The notes below the pieces were generated by a model. That model was not told where the DNA came from. It saw only the letters and a list, made by a program, of their open reading frames with translations, and made no database searches. Of a stretch of 44,418 nt of DNA, positions 42,199 through 44,418 are shown in pieces. The stretch is from Parendozoicomonas verongulae (GTDB lineage: Bacteria; Pseudomonadota; Gammaproteobacteria; Pseudomonadales; Endozoicomonadaceae). The stretch is taken from positions 1 through 44,418 of the forward strand of contig NZ_SMME01000850.1 in NCBI RefSeq assembly GCF_009711465.1, given 5' to 3'. Each line of letters begins with the position of its first letter. The first letter of the stretch is position 1. The translations under genes and the position numbers were made by a program.

Positions 42199-42230
42199 GG
42201 CCGCGTAATCCTTGGATTGCGTGGCCTTTT
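42199..42230 (+). terminator. Terminator of tRNA-Pro
   Basis: GGCCGCGTAATCC pairs with GGATTGCGTGGCC (two G-U pairs) around a short loop and is followed by TTTT, starting 6 nt after the tRNA CCA end. Confidence 0.8.
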
Positions 42231-42303
42231 CAATGTTTACCCTCATATTGGTAAGGGCTACATACTCCGATAACTGTCAGGGTAAAGAGGTTGAGGTATT
42301 CTT

Positions 42304-44148
42304 TCATACCGAGCCGGTTGATAGAGTGAGAGGAGGTTCACTATAAGTGTGGGAAACGGTAGAAATACGAGCCAATAGCTGTCGTTCCTTTTTCCTCCAG
42401 AGGTCATCTTTCTTCAGTTCACGTCGATGGGGTTCAAGGTCACTGGCCAGCTCAAAGAGTAAGTCCGATTTATGCTTGAACTCTTGCTCCTGCTTCTCCT
42501 CGATACCCAGGGTTTTCAACATGGGTTTTGGCCAGGCTGACAACATGCGGTAGCAATGAGCCAGTTGACTGACACAGGATGCACTCGTGCCTCCACTACT
42601 TTCCACAGCAAGAACAGCCCACTTAAACGCGTTCCCCAAAAGCGTTAAATGTGCAGGCAGTATATCCTCAACTTCTGTTAATTCCCGGAAGTTACGAATA
42701 CTAAAGCATAAACAGGCTTCGTATCCTGAAAAGAAAAGCTTTTCGAGTTGCAGCTCATCAAACTGCGCCCACGATCCGGTATCAACGAAAATGGCTGCCA
42801 GACACAGTTCGATCTCCTTGTCATCACAGGGAGTGTTCGCCAGTCCCCCGGCCGCCTGGGTACGCAGCCGGGTATAAATGTCCAGGGCCGTTTTCAGGTT
42901 GTCCTCACCCCCTATTATCTGAAGATGTCTACCCAGTGTTAACTCGATATCCTTGTCATCGCAGGGCGTGCTCACTTGTCCCTTGGCTGCCCGGGTGCGC
43001 AGTCGGGTAAAGATGTCCAGAGCCGCTTTCAGGTTGTCATCACCCCCCATGATTTGGAGATGTCTGCCCAGAGCCAGTTCGATTTCCTTGTCCTCGCAGG
43101 GGGTGTTTGCCTTTCCCCCGGCCGCCTGGGTGCGTAGCTGGGTAAAAATATCCAGACCCGCTTTCAGGTTATCCATACCTCCCATGGTCTGAAGATGTCT
43201 GCCTAGTGTTAACTCGATCTCCTTGTCATCACAGGGAGTATTCGTCTGCCCTCCGGTCGCCTGGGTGCGCAGCTGGGTATAAATGTCCAGGGCCGTTCCC
43301 AAGTTATTTTTGCCCCCCATAGTCTGGTGTAGTATGCCCAGAGCCAGTTCGATATCCTTATCATCACAACGGGTATTCGGTTTCCCACCGGCCGCCCGGG
43401 TGCGCAGTCGGGTGAATATGTTCAGGGCCGCTCTCAGGTTGTCTGGCCCCCCCATGAGCTGGAGATGTCTGCCCAGTGTTAACTCGATGTCCTTGTCATC
43501 ACAGGGGGTGTCCGGCTGTCCTCCGGCTGCTTGGGTGCGTAGCCGGGTAAAGATGTCCAGAGCTGTTTTCAGGTTGTCTGTACCTCCCATGCTCTGAAGA
43601 TGTCTGCCCAGAGCCAGTTCGATATCCTTGTCATCACAGGGGATGTTCGGCTGCCCTCTGGCCGCCTGGGTACGCAGCCGGGTAAAGATGTCCAGAGCCG
43701 CTCTCAGATTGTCCATGCCTCCCATGATCTGAAGATGTCTACCCAGCGTTAACTCGATATCTTTGTCCCCGCAGGGGGTGTTTATCTGCCCCATGGCCGC
43801 CCGGGTGCGTAGATGGGTGAAGATGCCCAGAGCCGTTTTCAGGTTGTCCATGCCCCCCATAAGCTGAAGATGTCTTCCCAGTGTTAACTCGATATCCTTG
43901 TCATCACAGGGGGTGTCCATTTGTCCTTTGGCCATCCGGGTGCGCAGCTGGGTAAAAATGTCCAGTGCCGCTATCAGGTTATCATCACCTCCCATGATCT
44001 GAAGATGTCTGCCAAGAGCCAGTTCAATCTCCTTATCATCACAAGGGGTATTCGGCTGCCCGGCTGCCCGGGTGCGTAGTTGGGTAAAGATGTCCAGAGC
44101 CGCTTTCATGTTGTCCATGCCCCCCATGATCTGGAGATGTCTGCCCAT
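42304..44148 (-). CDS. Tandem-repeat (TPR-like) protein, C-terminal part
   Basis: 614 codons of a larger gene read on the minus strand. From residue 1 it has ten 45-residue repeats (one 44) of consensus ELTLGRHLQIMGG.DNL.AALDIF, then TQLRTRAAGGQ.NTPCDDK(D/E)I. Each repeat has two predicted helices (LGRHLQIMGG and LKAALDIFTQLRTRA) like a TPR with an 11-residue loop carrying an invariant Cys. A non-repetitive, mostly helical C-terminal cap of about 165 residues follows (ELCLAAIFVDTG onward, ending LTLSTGSV). ATG 44148 exists only because one base is missing relative to the other repeats; the original gene surely began upstream of the window. Function unknown; protein-protein interaction scaffolding is the usual role of such solenoids. 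Confidence 0.75.
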   Translation of the reverse strand: MGRHLQIMGGMDNMKAALDIFTQLRTRAAGQPNTPCDDKEIELALGRHLQIMGGDDNLIAALDIFTQLRTRMAKGQMDTPCDDKDIELTLGRHLQLMGGMDNLKTALGIFTHLRTRAAMGQINTPCGDKDIELTLGRHLQIMGGMDNLRAALDIFTRLRTQAARGQPNIPCDDKDIELALGRHLQSMGGTDNLKTALDIFTRLRTQAAGGQPDTPCDDKDIELTLGRHLQLMGGPDNLRAALNIFTRLRTRAAGGKPNTRCDDKDIELALGILHQTMGGKNNLGTALDIYTQLRTQATGGQTNTPCDDKEIELTLGRHLQTMGGMDNLKAGLDIFTQLRTQAAGGKANTPCEDKEIELALGRHLQIMGGDDNLKAALDIFTRLRTRAAKGQVSTPCDDKDIELTLGRHLQIIGGEDNLKTALDIYTRLRTQAAGGLANTPCDDKEIELCLAAIFVDTGSWAQFDELQLEKLFFSGYEACLCFSIRNFRELTEVEDILPAHLTLLGNAFKWAVLAVESSGGTSASCVSQLAHCYRMLSAWPKPMLKTLGIEEKQEQEFKHKSDLLFELASDLEPHRRELKKDDLWRKKERQLLARISTVSHTYSEPPLTLSTGSV

Positions 44149-44418
44149 GTTAACTCGATCTCTTTGTCATCACAGGGGGTGCTCACCTGTCCACCGGCTG
44201 CCTGGGTGCGTAGCTGGGTATAGATATCCAGGGCTATTTTCATGTTGTCCATGCCCCCCATGATCTGGAGTAGTCTGCCCAGTGTTAACTCGATATCCTT
44301 GTCATCACAGGGGGTATTCACCTGTCCACCGGCTGCCCGGGTACGCAGCTGGGTATAGATCTCCAGGGCCCTTTTCATGTTGTTCATGCCCCCCATGAGC
44401 TGGAGATGTCTGCCCAGT
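42811..44418 (-). repeat. Tandem 135-bp coding repeats
   Basis: About twelve copies of a 135-bp unit (45 codons) in direct orientation, recognisable by GATGTCTGCCCAG (plus strand) recurring near 42923, 43058, 43193, 43463, 43598, 43733, 43869, 44005, 44136 and by the CATCACAGGG block. One copy is shortened by 3 bp and one by a single base. High identity between copies indicates recent duplication and makes copy-number change by recombination likely. The array continues beyond the window edge. Confidence 0.9.
44106..44418 (-). pseudogene. Upstream fragment of the repeat protein, ended by a frameshift
   Basis: This frame enters from beyond the window edge (LGRHLQLMGGMNN...) and holds nearly two repeats before a single-base deletion around 44150 (GCCCATG where other repeats read GCCCAGTG) shifts it to a non-repeat tail WADISRSWGAWTT and a stop. 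The same protein continues in another frame from 44148. It may be a true pseudogene, a recent or reversible change, or a sequencing/assembly error; the sequence alone does not decide. Confidence 0.65.

Noticed and set aside
42811..44418. Regular repeats considered as a CRISPR array or satellite DNA
   Set aside because: The 135-bp period is a multiple of three, repeats are contiguous without spacers and are open in one frame; they are coding repeats.

Overview
The window is a chromosomal segment of a gammaproteobacterium. The rseP-bamA-skp-lpxD-fabZ-lpxA-lpxB-rnhB-dnaE order, together with cmoM, ybjN, tadA next to an mltF-type gene and purL, is typical of that class. Dense housekeeping genes combined with a type III secretion locus, a eukaryotic-like protein kinase and a giant tandem-repeat protein suggest a host-associated marine lineage such as Endozoicomonadaceae/Oceanospirillales. 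That placement is inference from gene content, not a phylogeny.

Layout. 1-2.5 kb: cmoM (tRNA wobble-uridine methyltransferase, minus strand) and, divergently, a Ser/Thr/Tyr-kinase-like gene. 2.6-14.8 kb: envelope and lipid A operon(s) (rseP, bamA, skp, lpxD, fabZ, lpxA, lpxB) running into rnhB and dnaE, with intrinsic terminators between bamA/skp and lpxD/fabZ. 14.8-17.3 kb: a previously hidden 54-residue lipoprotein, a PilZ protein and sbcB. 17.3-18.6 kb: two minus-strand receiver proteins, one lacking the phospho-acceptor Asp and one a FixJ-type regulator. 19.1-26.3 kb: minus-strand T3SS export-apparatus operon sctN-O-P-Q-R-S-T-U, preceded by a CesT-type chaperone that ends in its own strong terminator. 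26.5-31.6 kb: an acyl-CoA/acyl-ACP module (thiolase, long FabG4-like reductase, MaoC hydratase) with an AraC regulator. 31.7-37.2 kb: tadA, a shortened mltF lacking the solute-binding module, and purL. 37.2-40.1 kb: a tiny membrane peptide, a glycine-zipper lipoprotein, a 107-residue membrane protein, sseA and ybjN. 40.0-42.2 kb: an orphan ilvM-like gene behind an apparent leader peptide/attenuator, a class II DAHP synthase and tRNA-Pro(CGG). 42.3 kb to the end: a protein of near-identical 45-residue TPR-like repeats, broken by one single-base deletion and running off the window.

How they work together. RseP, BamA, Skp, LpxD/A/B and FabZ build and monitor the outer membrane. SctN-U would power and gate export through a type III injectisome whose ring, needle, translocon and SctV genes are not in this window. 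The thiolase/FabG4/MaoC set could carry out a condensation-reduction-dehydration (or reverse) cycle, with the divergent AraC protein as a likely local regulator.

The strongest candidate for something undescribed is the 40.05-40.56 kb minus-strand unit. It holds a promoter, a 28-codon leader rich in Ile/Met/Leu/Val codons, an antiterminator-competent segment, a 13-bp intrinsic terminator and then an orphan ilvM-like ACT protein with no ilvG. Next are the repeat protein with its frameshift and the probable internal start in sctQ. No CRISPR array, insertion sequence, phage gene or rRNA was found.
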